Source of the DNA: Kitagawia praeruptora
Taxonomy: Eukaryota > Streptophyta > Magnoliopsida > Apiales > Apiaceae
Direction: 5' to 3'
DNA length: 64,000 bases
Assembly (NCBI GenBank): GCA_037693485.1
Contig: CM075351.1
Location: 16,053,001 to 16,117,000 of the forward strand
Shown here: positions 33,216 through 44,699 of the stretch, one piece after another
Layout of the letters: the number at the start of each line of letters is the position of its first letter
How positions within the stretch are numbered: position 1 is the first letter of the stretch
The notes under the pieces: generated by a model
Databases searched by the model: none
What the model saw: only the letters and a program-made list of their open reading frames with translations
Told to the model about the DNA's origin: nothing
Made by a program: the position numbers and the translations under genes

Positions 33216-33855
33216 CAGTGTTGCACGGATCGCGGGTCGATCGGGTGCGCGGTACGGATACGTGTACGCGGGACGTTAGTTTGTATGAATCGGGTACGAC
33301 GAGTCGTGAATCGGATTCGCGGGTCGATATAAGGATCCTTTTTAAACTTATATTTTTACTAAACATTATATATATATATATATATATTAAAAAAAGAGTA
33401 CATATATATACATGGCCTGCAAAAATATTATAAATGAAATGATATAGCTTTTGAATACAACTACAGACAGCTGACAGTTGACCATATTGTACTGCTAATT
33501 TCAGAAGGCTAAAGAAAACATAAATCTATCTATAATTACATAAATATATGATTAACTTTTCTGATTAACTTTTTTTAACAACTTTTCTTTAACTTTAACT
33601 TTTCTTCTCTTTAACTTTAATATTTCTTTAACTTTTCCCCTTTTCTTTTCTTACTCTTTAACTTTTCTTCTTCTTCTTCCTCACTTTTCTGGAAAAAAAA
33701 CATATACATACATACATATACATGCAGATGAAGTTCGTCGGATTTGGCGAACTGGAACACGTTCCGGAAGGAATTGGTTCGTCATCGTACCGTGTTCCGG
33801 TACGAACGATTTGGTTCGCGGTTCCAGGGGCCGACCCGCGAACCGTGCAACACTG
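33216..33855. mobile_element. hAT-type non-autonomous element, CAGTGTTGCACGG ends
   Basis: Termini CAGTGTTGCACGGATCGCGGG and CCCGCGAACCGTGCAACACTG, flanked by exact 8-bp copies of the palindrome GTTTAAAC (33208-33215, 33856-33863). The ends are GC-rich with repeated GGTACG/CGGGTCG motifs; the middle is AT-rich and non-coding. Confidence 0.9.
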
Positions 33856-33863
33856 GTTTAAAC

Positions 33864-34679
33864 TTTAAGTAGGCAATATGCGAAAGATTATCTTTTTAGT
33901 CTTTGACAAGATAGTTCAAGCTTTTTGTTTAGCATGGTAAAGACAAATGAACATAACTACAGGGGGCACTGTATGAAGCTTATAGTCGTCTTGTAATTTA
34001 TGGTACTAATTAGTTTGGTTAAATAGCTTGTATTATAAATGTTCTAGCTTGGTGTAGCGTTTTGCTTTTTATTTTTTTTATTTTAATTGTAGATTTCAAT
34101 GATTTTTCTCTTTTTTTATTTAACTTTTGTAAAAACCTTATGAATATATAAAAATTGTGGAAATTTTGATTTATAATAGAGGCCCATGCCTTGCACATCT
34201 CTTTTGACAGCTGCTCTCCTAACTCCCCATTCCAATTGGGCTGGTAATTTTCAATGATTTACCTTAATCTCAGTTTTATTTGATGATTATATTTGTTTGT
34301 TTATCTTTACAAGAACCTGTAGTTTTATATTTGCATCTCTAAATTTATTTTTGGTTTGTAATTCTTTGATGCCAATCTAGGTAGCGGAATCAAGTATTGT
34401 GTTTAATTGAAAGAGTACCCAGAGAAAGGAAGTACCGCACTTTCTAACGTCAATCGAGAAACAAATTCAATTATCATATTTGCATTCCTTGAAAACATTC
34501 AAGTTGGTTTGGATTATAGGTCCTCCCATATTGTGATTTTCTCGAAAGGTGTTGGTGTCCATTACTTCCCTAACAATCTGGTAAGCTTATCAAGTGCCCA
34601 TAATTGATCATTAGATTTTTCAGCATGTTTATCATTAATGTCAAACTTAGTAATTATGAATTTATAACTAATGTTACAG
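33864..34679. other. Possible exon fragment, unassigned; otherwise AT-rich
   Basis: Between 34407 and 34607 an open frame (IVIFSKGVGVHYFPNN motif) ends at a GGTAAGC-like donor and could be an exon fragment of a gene I do not recognise. It does not match the CslA sequence that follows at 34680. The rest is intron-like. Confidence 0.35.
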
Positions 34680-34948
34680 GATATAGTTGAGAAAGAATGC
34701 AAAAGATGGGCAGCTAAGGGCTTAAACATCACCTACCAAATTACATAAACAAGAGGAGGCTACAAAGCTAGGAGGCTACAAAGCTGGTTCTCTTAAAGAA
34801 GGACTAAAGCGAGATTAAGTTAAAGATTATGAATACGTTGCAATTTTTAATGCTGATTTCCGGCCAGAACCTGATTTGCTGAGATGATCAATCCCATTCT
34901 TGGCGCACAGCTCTAAAACTGCACTTGTTCAAGCTAAATGGAGATTCG

Positions 34949-35931
34949 GTAAACTACTAACCAAATTAAGTAATGTTTCAGTCTTGTGACATGTCATTAT
35001 AACTACATTTTTTTTGCTTTCTTCCTATTATGTTATTATGTTTGTGAAATCATTTTAAGAGTGTTGTTGGTGTTGTGTGTTTTACTTTTTATTTTTTACC
35101 TTTGAAAATAACAAAACTCCTACAGCAGGATGGTGTCATTTTTTTTAGGTAAGACTTTGTGCACAGTAAAGAGTTTATGTGGTTTCTTAAAAAGAACTTT
35201 TCTATTAAATCAGAAGTCTCATCAGAATAAACTTTTCGATGCAAATAAAATTTACGTACATCTTTCCGGTCCTTTTACTTTTGAACGTTTGATTAAATTT
35301 GTTCGAACCTGTTGGCATGGTAAAATGAGGATCACATAAAATGCACTGCTTGTGGAGTGGGCCAACTTCATTGTCCCAATTTGATTGTCTTATTACTCTG
35401 GAGTTTGGACCTCTCAACTCTCATGGAGTCCTGGTGTTTATAGTTTGTGCATCCAATCCACCAAGCCATATTTCTTTATTTTTTTAACCTTTTGCCATAC
35501 CAAAATTCTCAGTTTTAATAAGGACCTGAGTATAGAAAAGTAAATAATTGGATAATATAAAGAATTATTTTTTAATGCTTGAGCTATTACAAATTTTGTT
35601 GAACGGTAATTTATTTAAAGGTGACAGTTTGCGTACATGTATAGATTTGCAATGTGATGACAAAGTTTGTGTGCATGTATAGCTCTGTAGTTTTTTTTTA
35701 GGTAAAAATATATTATATGCATACGTATACAAAACATGGGTATAGAATATAGATTGACTCTTGCTGGCTGGCTTGCTTGTCTACCACAATAAACATTTTG
35801 TATGCATATGCATATTCAATATATGCTATAGATGTGTTTGTCGGTTGATGTGTGTAGTTGTGTTAGTTTAATGTAAAATGGTGTTGGTTATAAGTAAAAT
35901 ACTAAGCTGATAAATGGGATTGTTACTGTAG
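34949..35931 (+). other. First intron of the CslA pseudogene
   Basis: Bounded by G|GTAAAC and TGTAG; T-rich, with no recognised insertion. Short frames inside have no family match. Confidence 0.55.
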
Positions 35932-36370
35932 TAAATTCTGATGAATGTTGGATGACAAGAATGCAAGAGATGTCACTGGATTACCATTTCACTGTGGAGC
36001 AAGAAAAAGGATCAGCTACTCATGCCTTTTTTGGTTTTAGTGGTACTTATATTTCAACAATATCTCCGATAAATATCTCCTCCCTTTTTATAATTATTAG
36101 TCTTCCCAATCGAAAATGCACGATGAGGATTCACGGATATCCCACTAGCGAAGTCTCTTCCTCATCGCACTTCCCATTGTGGTTAATCATTAGTTTAAGA
36201 ACTAATACATCGAAAAATATATCATCTATAAGAAAAATCCAATATATAAAAAACAGTTACAACTTCAATAAATTTTAGAAATTTATGCCCATGTTTACTT
36301 GTCCCAAGTTCTTAATCAACTTGATAGTTTTAAACTCTAATAGCAAAATCTTATAACTTGTTATCATTTA

Positions 36371-36662
36371 CTCCCTCTGTCCCTCCCAATTCTTTACATT
36401 TTCCATTTTGGGTTGTCCCTTCCAATTCTTTACATTTCCAAACTTTCCAAAAATAGTAAAGTTTTAACCTTTAAACAAATAAAAAGGGCCCACCATTTTC
36501 CACTACTTTCCTCCATCTTTCTAATTTATTACTTAAATATTGATAGGTCCCACAATTTTACCCACTTTCCACTCAATTTCTTTCTCTTTCCACTTACTTT
36601 TTTTTCTTTTCTTAATCTCCGTGCCCAACCCAATTGTAAAGAATTGGGAGGGACGGAGGGAG
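36371..36662. mobile_element. Stowaway MITE in the second CslA intron
   Basis: Termini CTCCCTCTGTCCCTCCCAATTC and GAATTGGGAGGGACGGAGGGAG with TA on both sides (36369-36370, 36663-36664). 292 bases. The intron runs 36043-37199; the rest of it holds nothing I recognise. Confidence 0.9.
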
Positions 36663-37336
36663 TATATGTATAAACAATAACCCAGTTGAAAACATTGTGA
36701 TTTGATTTGAACCTCTGATATCTGAAACGGTTGTAATGCCTTCAGATGTACGTGTACCATTTATAGTGTGAACAATATTTGTAATGAATGCTAATTACTA
36801 TATTCTGGCACCTAATTCACTCATCCTAGCTTAGTGTTATGTTGATCGTATCTTATAATTTGTAGAGTGCTTTGGATTCTATAAACAAACTTGACATGTG
36901 ACTCTTGTATGGCACAAGATCACAAAGAGAAATATAGAATGGTCCAATTTGGTTATTGATAACTTGATTGATCACTTGGTGGGTCTTTTGGTCTGTGGTC
37001 CAATCTCTTCCAATCAAGTGATGCTTGTGATATACTCCTATAACATGGCTTTTTACTAGCAAAACTAATTAATTTGGCTTAACAAAGTTTCAAAATATTT
37101 GAGAGAATTTCCTCTTTATGCAGTCTTGTGAAAACAATTTTTTACTAAGTAAAATAATTAGCATGCCTAAAAATTTATTATGATTAAATTGTTGTGCAGG
37201 GACAGGTGGCATATGGAGATTTTCTGCTATAAATGAGGCAGGTGTATGGAAGGATCGAACAACAGTTGAAAATATAGATCTTGATGTCCGTGCCAGTCTC
37301 AGGGGCTACAAATTGGTTTACATTGGCGATCTTCAG

Positions 37337-39023
37337 GTACTTATCCATGTGATATGTGCATTGTGTAATTCATTTCATAACGTCTTACTAATCATTTCTT
37401 TTAAATGATATATAACCTTCTTGATATGATAATGATTTAAGCAATTATTTCTAATATATTAACGCATCTAGCTTACTGTAACATTCTTGTGAGGAACAAG
37501 GCATGTTAATTATAATTTTACTATTATGATTGTGATTCTATCTGAATTAAGACATCATTAACAATATATACTTTTGGTAGAAGGGTTGTGCTTACATTGA
37601 ATAATCTAAAGCAGTAAACGTATGAAGAAGGATTACAACTTGCATTTGTTTGGAACCTCTATCAGGTCATCTTCCTACTTCAATTAGAGCTAATTGAAAA
37701 CTAATTTCTTACTGTGACCACACCGCATGAAAAAAAGGTACTTTGCTATATTACTTTAGCCTACTCTTTTATGTGATTGACCCGATCTATAATATTAGCG
37801 TTGTTTCAAAAATATGTCAGATAGTAAAATACCGTATACCGTCAGTTACATAGAAACCGCTCGCATTTAAAAAAATATGCAGGCCTTTGTTTTCATACTT
37901 ATGTGGTTGTTGCTGCATTACACTGCCTTTTTTCTTCGAGAAAAATGAAAATATTGTTATTAATTAATGTAAAAGTAAGAAATAACACGGTCTCCCAGGT
38001 ATGCTATGGCCAAGATTGAGTGTAAAACCATATGTCAAATATGCAAGTACAATTAAGTAAATTTTTTAATAAAGCTTTTATTTACACGATTTCACTCGTG
38101 CTGGTACAATAAACCTGCTGGATGAGGAGTATGAGGATAAGGAGTTATAATATGTTATATTGCAGAGTATTTCATAAAAAATGATTTGTCCGCATGAATA
38201 GAATGCAAAAGTCACAAGCGGTCATTAAATTGATCAAAACCTTTCAACCTGTTAGTTTGTTGAAGGCTTAAATTGGTGCAAATGGGAGTCTATTATCTTA
38301 AATCAGTGGTGCCTCTACTCTTTTTCGTTAGAGTTCATACCTCAGGGCCTGATATATTTTAAATTCTTGATCAATATGGCCTATCTGCACAAAAGACTAA
38401 AACCCAAAGTTGTCCATCATTATGTTAGAAACACCAAAACCCTTCTGGATCGTAAGTGGAACCCAAAGATATCAGATTTTCGATTTGCCTATTTGTTAGT
38501 ATATGAAATAAGCCATGTGACTACATGAGTGATTACCGTAACTTATTTCTACAGATATGTTTAGCCAGAAGTACATGGATGCTTAACGAAGGGAGAGATG
38601 TATTCAGTTTATGAGTTCTGCTCATGTGAATATATATTAGAAGAAACCCTATTGACTATTGTAGAGCGCCCGGAGAGGTAAGTAGCAAAATTTTTCCATT
38701 TTCTTTTTCTCCCTTTCATTTTTCCATTTTATTTCTCCCTTTCTTTTATTATATGGATGGATTTCAACCATGATTATTTTCGCACCCTATTTTAAGTCCC
38801 ACATTACAGATGAACTTGGTTGATTGTTTTAAAGTGATGGTTGCAAGCTACTGCAGAGAAGAGTCAGTAGAGAGTCTCAAGTATATCCTCCACCAAGACC
38901 TTTGAAGTGAGCATTGTTTGTGTGCCTCTGCCGTATAAACTTGGATCCCCTCAAGCGACCAAAGGGGGCAGGTTGTAGTTGTACACATGCTGCAGGCGGA
39001 AAACAAATCCATGCTCACCTTAT
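37337..39023. other. Stretch downstream of the CslA pseudogene, no further exon found
   Basis: The next CslA exon would encode the QxxRW region; I looked for it and did not see it. Several short frames and AT-rich tracts occur. A segment at 38848-39010 (minus-strand frame) looks like transcribed DNA but is unassigned. Confidence 0.35.
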
Positions 39024-39037
39024 AAGTATAACTAGCC

Positions 39038-39053
39038 TTATTCAAAAAAAAAA
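39038..39053 (+). mobile_element. Tail-only LINE insertion (16 bp)
   Basis: TTATTC plus ten A residues is flanked by exact 14-bp repeats AAGTATAACTAGCC (39024-39037, 39054-39067). This is a target duplication with nothing but a LINE tail between, an extreme 5' truncation. Exact A count at the border is ambiguous by two bases. Confidence 0.75.
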
Positions 39054-39067
39054 AAGTATAACTAGCC

Positions 39068-39660
39068 AAATCAAGTACTAATCTTAAATTTAATATTTGC
39101 TTGTAATAATTTGGAAATGATATGGAGCACATTTGGATAATGTATTTGCTGATTGTTCACATTCATAAAAATGACAATGTGCTCGTGCTTTGTTTAAATT
39201 TTAGAGTGAAATTTTTGTGTTTAACTTTAACATGAGTTTGGGGAACATTGTATGCAGTGCCATGGGGCAACAAAGCAACATCAAATTTTCGAAAAATTAA
39301 CCTCAAATATTTTGTACAAATGCAAAAGACCATCAAAATAAGGTAGGGTCCATTCATTTACCACCTCACTCAGACCTGACCCGTGGATGGGTTCAAACAG
39401 TAACCTTCAAACAAGATAGCTAAGGAACATCATTTGTACCCAGAGGCCGTCAAAAATTGTTGCAACACCTCATAACTTTAAAAATTGTACTAGAACATGG
39501 CCCGTGCGTTGCATGAGTTTTCATACTAGTTATAGGGAAACAAGATCGATTTTTAAAATAAAAAATATAATATTAATAATAATATATTATTATTTAAACC
39601 AACCCAATCAAACCCGACCCGATTAAAAATAAGGGTTCAAAAAATTAATAATTATAATAT
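39068..39660. other. No gene; Helitron-like 3' terminus at 39501-39529
   Basis: At 39501-39517 an imperfect hairpin (CCCGTGCG-TTGCATGAG) precedes CTAG at 39526-39529, followed by T, as at a Helitron 3' end. The 5' end was not located. If real, this Helitron might include the CslA pieces to its left, but that is speculation. The rest of 39068-39500 is AT-rich and unassigned. Confidence 0.4.
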
Positions 39661-39676
39661 TGTTACTTATTTTCCG

Positions 39677-39903
39677 GGAAGATGTAGGTTGGATTGATCG
39701 GAAAACCATTGAAGTCATTTCTAATTTTCAGAATATTCGTATTAAGTTTGTTAAGCGATCCGGAAACAAAGATGTTAATTGTTTAGCTCGTTTATTTGAT
39801 ATTCAACACACGGTTTCATAGTCAGTTGAGGGTTTATCCGATTGAGTCTCTTTCAACTTATTAATGAAATCTGCTTTAATTTTAGAAAAAAAATAAAAAA
39901 AAA
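39677..39903 (+). mobile_element. 5'-truncated L1-type LINE tail
   Basis: The frame EDVGWIDRKTIEVISN and IKFVKRSGNKDVNCLARLF is the end of a plant LINE RNase H domain, then a stop, a 3' UTR ending TTATTAATGAAATC, and a poly-A-rich run from 39887. It differs from the L1-type copy ending at 29070. No target duplication found. Confidence 0.75.
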
Positions 39904-40360
39904 TCCTTCTACATACTAATTCCTATTTGAAATTTCAAAATCTCATTTTACATTCAAAATATGTAACGTGTTAGTTGAAATGTTTTTTCCTCCCATATAT
40001 TCAAATTATTACTACATATCAGAGATGAGCATAAAATCGAATTAGATCCAAAATCGATAAAAATAGATGAAAATCGATCCGCATAAAACCGAAACCGAAA
40101 AATAAAAACCGATCCGTTCAATCAGGTGTGGTTGCGGTTTTAGGTTCCATCCGAACCGAAAAAACCCGAAACCGAACCGATTATTTAAATAATTAATATA
40201 TAATAGATATATTTTTAAAAATAATAAATACATATATTTTCTGTAAATATAAATTAGAATAAGTGAAAATGATTATATAAGGGCTTAAAGAGTACAGACT
40301 GTTTGTGTTGTGGCACTTCACAATTAACAATTTAACAGTGGGCTTCTCATATTTCCCAGG

Positions 40361-40576
40361 GCTCGTTTGGGAAATCTTATTTTTCAGAAATAAGTTACTT
40401 ATTCTGAAAAAAAGTTAGGAAAAATGTACTTTTTTCTGAAATAAGTAACTTATTTTTGCAAGATAACAAATATTAAACTTCCCATGCACATTTTTCTCTA
40501 AAAATAAGTATGCAAATACGAATTTTTTTCCGAAATAAGTAACTTATAAGTTGAAACGGAAAATTGCCAAACAGGC
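40361..40576. mobile_element. MITE with GCTCGTTTGG / CCAAACAGGC ends
   Basis: Internal AAATAAGTTACTTATTCTGAAA motifs occur in both orientations. Half of a similar element is at about 61296-61385. Target duplication not clear. Confidence 0.6.
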
Positions 40577-40702
40577 ACTTTACACTATCGGCCTTATTCC
40601 TTGCATATTGCTGTTGCAACTTGCAAGATCCGTTTAGCTTGAATGTAGTGACTTGCAGGAGGCCAGTAGCAACTATTCGACCACGAGACTATTACTTATT
40701 TA

Positions 40703-40965
40703 CTCACTCGGTCGAGTGCCATAATAATCTTTTCGTTTTTACTTTTGATATTGTTTATTATAAATGATTAATTATTAATTTACGCATAATTTATAAAATA
40801 AAATATAATCATGAGTGATCTTGTTTGATTCGTATTTGTAAGTACTTTAATACAGTGAAATTTTTATATTTAATACTAATACGAAATTAAAGATATTAAC
40901 AATTAAAGTGTGCACTGACAAACGTCTCCGATCAAAATGGAAAAAATTCTTTGGGACAGAGGGAG
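40703..40965. mobile_element. Stowaway MITE, inverted relative of 3258-3516
   Basis: The right end is GGGACAGAGGGAG, TA flanks both sides (40701-40702, 40966-40967), and the left end CTCACTCGGTC is decayed. The interior (ACACTTTAATTGTTAATATC-like stretch, read in reverse) matches the element at 3258-3516. Confidence 0.8.
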
Positions 40966-41090
40966 TAGTGTTTAAGCCACCTGGACTTCATTCACTATTT
41001 TGTTAAACTTCTTAATGTCGCAACAATCGGTCTTAAGTTTTGAACGTGTTTGCCCCCATTATATTATTTTTTCACTTAAAGCTTTCGTCC

Positions 41091-41441
41091 GAGCTGTTTG
41101 GCTCCCCTTAAAGGGGAGTCACTTAAAGTGGAAAGTAGGCTAAAAAAAAGTAGCTTTGAGGTACTTTTTTTTCACTTATTTTTTTTCCTATATCAATTTT
41201 TATGTATTTGAGTCACCTTTTAACTTGTATTGTATTCTTTGCATATATTTGTATTTTATACTTTCAAAAAAATATAAATTTCTTTTTTTTTAATTAATTT
41301 TTTAAAAATAAATTTACTTTAAGTGGAATTAGCCAAACAAATACACCTAACTTTAAATGAAAAATATCACTTTTCACTTAAAGTGAGTAAGTAGCACTTT
41401 AAGTGATAAGTAACAATTTTTAAGTTAAGCCAAACACCCTC
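41091..41441. mobile_element. MITE with GAGCTGTTTGGC / GCCAAACACCC ends
   Basis: The inverted repeat continues inward as CTTAAAGTG/CACTTAAAG motifs. Similar to the elements at 30254-30629 and from 63499. Non-coding. Confidence 0.65.
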
Positions 41442-41727
41442 TTTGTATGGTTTCTTAATTTGCAAGGCTGGGATGCACTTTATGTAAATTGGAATTTATA
41501 TTTGATTTATTGTTGTAATAATTAATTAATTATATATCAAGGTTGTTTTGTAATTTTTATTTGATGCGATTTTAAAATCGAAACCGAACAGATTCTAACT
41601 AAAATCGAGGTTTTGAAATCGAAACCGAAACCAATTTTTTATTTTTAAATCGAGGATATGTCGTATGCGATTGCGGGTTTATTCAAAACCCACACCGAAC
41701 CCGCACCCGCTCTACCCAACTACTTAT

Positions 41728-42071
41728 GTATAATTCTACGTGATTGAATACAAGTATAATTTTATAAGATAACATTATAAATATAATTATGCATCCATTG
41801 TAATTATAAGAAATAATCAATTACAAAAAAAAAAAAAAAAACTATTTGAGCCCCCTTCTCTTTTTCTTCCTGGATGAAGTATCCTTTACAATAAATGAAT
41901 TAGTCTCCTACTCATGTTTCCGCAACACCGAAATTCTTGAAGAATTGAATAATTAGTTGAGTCTCGTTGAAAATAATTAGTTGAGCCTCGTTGAATTGGA
42001 TTTTCTAGATCCGTTAGTTGTTTAGTTGTGATGTGAGGTGCTAATCCCAGTTTTGCTATATATAACTACCA

Positions 42072-42117
<46 letters not shown>

Positions 42118-42430
42118 TTCTTAAATTGGGAATTTTATAAATCAAATTTAATATTACTTTTTTTCATTATCTTCATTGTAATTTTATATTACAAATTTGA
42201 TTGTATTACTCCGTATCCTCTAGATTTATCTTATTAAAATAAATTATAATATTATAATTATAAATTTATCCAAACATATTCTTAATATGTTTCCAAAGAA
42301 ATTATATTATTTATCAATACTTTCTCTTGTTCAAAATCTAATAGAAAACATGTAAGTGGATTATATAACATTTGATATTTAATATCAATATTTGTTATAA
42401 ATTATAGATGTCAATGCATGATAGTAAATA

Positions 42431-42473
<43 letters not shown>

Positions 42474-42666
42474 GTATCAATCTAATATATTATAATAATA
42501 TTTTTCTTCCGAAACAATATAATATTATTGTTAACTTTATATTAAAATTTATAAGTATCACTTTGGATTAGTTATTTGGATTAAAATTCTAATATAATTA
42601 GAATTAATGAACTTACTTTTGTATAAATATATATTTTGAAAAGTTGTAAACAACATCAATAATTCG
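41728..42666. other. AT-rich upstream region of the F-box gene
   Basis: Contains an (ATT)n run at 42071-42118 and a (TA)n run at 42434-42471, plus poly-A at 41825. No coding potential. Presumably includes the F-box promoter. Confidence 0.6.
42622..42631 (+). promoter_or_regulatory. Candidate TATA box of the F-box gene
   Basis: TATAAATATA lies 36-45 bases before the ATG at 42667, which would give a very short leader. In so AT-rich a region other TATA boxes further up are equally possible. Confidence 0.35.
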
Positions 42667-43842
42667 ATGGAGAGGTCAAGGTCATTGAGAAGATGCCTGA
42701 AAAGGCCAATTGGGCGGTCGGGCAATAGTATTTATTTACCGGAGGAGCTGATATTTAAAATACTGTCACGGTCATATGTGACATCGTTGCTCCGATGTAC
42801 ATCAGTTTGTAAGTTATGGCTATCTATAATTTTGAAACCCGAGTTTCTTAAAGCTCAACACGTCAATGGGAATTCCTCTTTACTTATCATTACTTCAAGA
42901 ATTGATGCTGAGTCATACGGACTTTGTGACGCAACTATTGTCTACCCTGAAGTTGATGTTGATGATAATGATTGTTCAGTGAAGCTCCCCCTGAGGCCCC
43001 CTTTTAATAATCTTATCTTTGTAGCCTCATTTTATGGTATTGCTTGTGTTTCTAATATTGATTGTAGTGATATTTATCTATTCAATCCGTTAACTAGTAT
43101 GTCTTACAAACTCCCCCCAAGTACGGCTACCTTAACATTACCATATCGTCAATTTAGACTTGATGTTGCCTTTGGATTTGATTGCGTTTCCAATGACTAT
43201 AAGGTTTTAAAGATTGCTTATCAGACCGCCCATATTACCACTAGTACACTTGTCAATGTAGTAGCATTGGATTTGTATTCTTTCAATTCTGGTTCATGGA
43301 CCGAGATTGAGCTTGATACTAGTAGGATACCAAGTCTAATCTGTAAACCCGTTGTTCCTATTCTAAAATCGGGTCCTGTTGTTGATGGGGTTTTGTATTT
43401 GGAAGCTGTTAATACAATTGTTACGTTTCATTTGCATAATCAAACGTTTGGGCTGATTCCGTATCCTAGCTTTAAGCATACAAGGAAATCTATTGTTCTG
43501 GATTTTCAAGGCTCTGTCGCCGTGGTGCTAGAATCCGTTCGCGATGGATCGCTTGATGAAAAGGAGGTTGCTCTATGGGCTATGGAAGCGGTTTCTGATG
43601 AGGTGTTTTGGAACAAAATCTTCACTTTTGACTCTGCTTTGGAGGAGATAGATTGGGTATATCTCTATTATGGGGCTAATAAGTTTGTTGGTAAAACTAG
43701 ATTAGGTCCAGTGTTGTATGACTATAAGAAGAAAATGACTAAATACATTAGCCTTCCAGCTCAAAGCTTCTTCGTAAAAGCTCTCAACCACATCGAGACC
43801 TTCCTTTCAGTTGAAAAGGTTAAGGGAGTCAAAGACAGCTGA
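42667..43842 (+). CDS. F-box protein with F-box-associated (FBA) domain
   Basis: The uninterrupted 391-residue frame is of typical length and single-exon form for plant FBA-type F-box proteins, which act as substrate adaptors of SCF ubiquitin ligases through SKP1. The F-box spans about residues 22-60 (YLPEELIFKILSRSYVTSLLRCTSVCKLW). The FBA region follows: FYGIACV (about 122), DIYLFNPLTSMSYKLP (about 135), GFDCVSNDYKVLKI (about 170), LYSFNSGSW (about 205), VVDGVLYLEAV (about 237), and VALWAMEAVSDEVFWNKIFTF (about 300). The start is the first ATG after an AT-rich region. The substrate cannot be inferred. It is the only host gene in the window that looks intact; the family is large and evolves fast, so expression is not assured. 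Confidence 0.92.
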   Translation: MERSRSLRRCLKRPIGRSGNSIYLPEELIFKILSRSYVTSLLRCTSVCKLWLSIILKPEFLKAQHVNGNSSLLIITSRIDAESYGLCDATIVYPEVDVDDNDCSVKLPLRPPFNNLIFVASFYGIACVSNIDCSDIYLFNPLTSMSYKLPPSTATLTLPYRQFRLDVAFGFDCVSNDYKVLKIAYQTAHITTSTLVNVVALDLYSFNSGSWTEIELDTSRIPSLICKPVVPILKSGPVVDGVLYLEAVNTIVTFHLHNQTFGLIPYPSFKHTRKSIVLDFQGSVAVVLESVRDGSLDEKEVALWAMEAVSDEVFWNKIFTFDSALEEIDWVYLYYGANKFVGKTRLGPVLYDYKKKMTKYISLPAQSFFVKALNHIETFLSVEKVKGVKDS

Positions 43843-44478
43843 ATGCAGACACCGGTTGCTCTTGCTGGTTAGTAGTACTTGTTGATTTATGCTTTCAGTG
43901 CACAATATGTATTTGTTCAGCTTGACTGCTTCTGATGCACTCGATTTTGTACCTTTTCTCATTGTGACATTGTTTTCTTTTATTAATCTATTGCTGCTTT
44001 TGTTTATTTATGGCTAGATTTTGAAGAGGAGTTGTTACTTTGTTATATATTATCATGGCTGTTAATGTGATTTAATTATTTGTTCATGTGGTTGAAAGAT
44101 ATCTTCTATGTGTGTAGCATGTACCCTTGCACCAACTTGGGTAAAATATTTGAGTTTACTACCAAAGTTTTCAAGATAAGTATATGGCATAACTTATGCT
44201 GGTTTTTGGGGTTTGGATCGAGCCTGAAGGGTCTTAAATGGTAGTTAGCTTGAGTTCATGCATTTGATCGTGATGGAGAATTGTTAGGACCGGAATTCTG
44301 TGCCTGGGGGAGAAATGGTGTTCCCTTTTATTACAACAAGGATGTGGAAAATGAGGTCTTTCTAAAATTGAAACATAGGTAATCTCTGCCACATCCAAGA
44401 TGATGAATGTAATCAGGGTAAGGATTCACTCTGTTACTACTAAATGATAAACAGTGAAGGAATTAACTTTGCATTTTT
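43843..44478. other. Downstream region of the F-box gene
   Basis: Likely 3' UTR at first, T-rich, then unassigned. No second gene is seen. Confidence 0.4.
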
Positions 44479-44496
44479 AGGATTATGGTGGATCCT

Positions 44497-44523
44497 AATT
44501 TCAAAAAAAAAAAAAAAAAAAAA
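44497..44523 (+). mobile_element. Tail-only retroposed insertion (27 bp)
   Basis: AATTTC plus about 21 A residues lies between exact 18-bp repeats AGGATTATGGTGGATCCT (44479-44496, 44524-44541). As at 39038, only the tail of a LINE-mobilised transcript was inserted. Confidence 0.8.
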
Positions 44524-44699
44524 AGGATTATGGTGGATCCTGTGTGACTTTTACTGTTCCCATTTACTGATGAAATAAATGCAAAGTGGATCTTGCACAA
44601 AGTTTAATGATCTCTTGCTCTAGTTTGTAGCGCTTTGTCTGTATATAAATTTCTACCTGATAGTTATACTGTGCTGCAACAGCGATTAATATTCAGAAA

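Larger units (their letters stand above)
34680..37336 (+). pseudogene. Cellulose-synthase-like A (glucomannan mannosyltransferase) pseudogene, partial
   Basis: Three exons join in phase at GT-AG borders. Exon 1 (34680-34948) reads DIVEKECKRWAAKGLNI, SLKEGLKRD, YEYVAIFNADFRPEPD and LVQAKWRF; exon 2 (35932-36042) SDECWMTRMQEMSLDYHF and FFGFSG; exon 3 (37200-37336) GTGGIWRFSAINEAGVWKDR, TVENIDLDVRASLRGYKL, IGDLQ. These match the catalytic GT2 core of CslA enzymes, which make mannan/glucomannan in the Golgi; the D-x-D-like DAD site reads NAD here. Exon 1 has three in-frame stops (after YQIT, KRD and DLLR). The N-terminus and the membrane-spanning C-terminus with QxxRW are not found, so it is dead. 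Confidence 0.85.
40020..41719. mobile_element. Old hAT-type element holding three other MITEs
   Basis: The ends (CAGAGATGAGCA and CGCTCTACCCAA) are decayed forms of TAGGGGTGAGCA...TGCTCACCCCTA, and CTACATAT/CTACTTAT (40012-40019, 41720-41727) is a 7-of-8 target duplication. Outer arms contain ACCGAAACCGAAA-type repeats as in 1441-2324 and 52667-53203. Inside lie three insertions at 40361-40576, 40703-40965 and 41091-41441. Confidence 0.65.
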
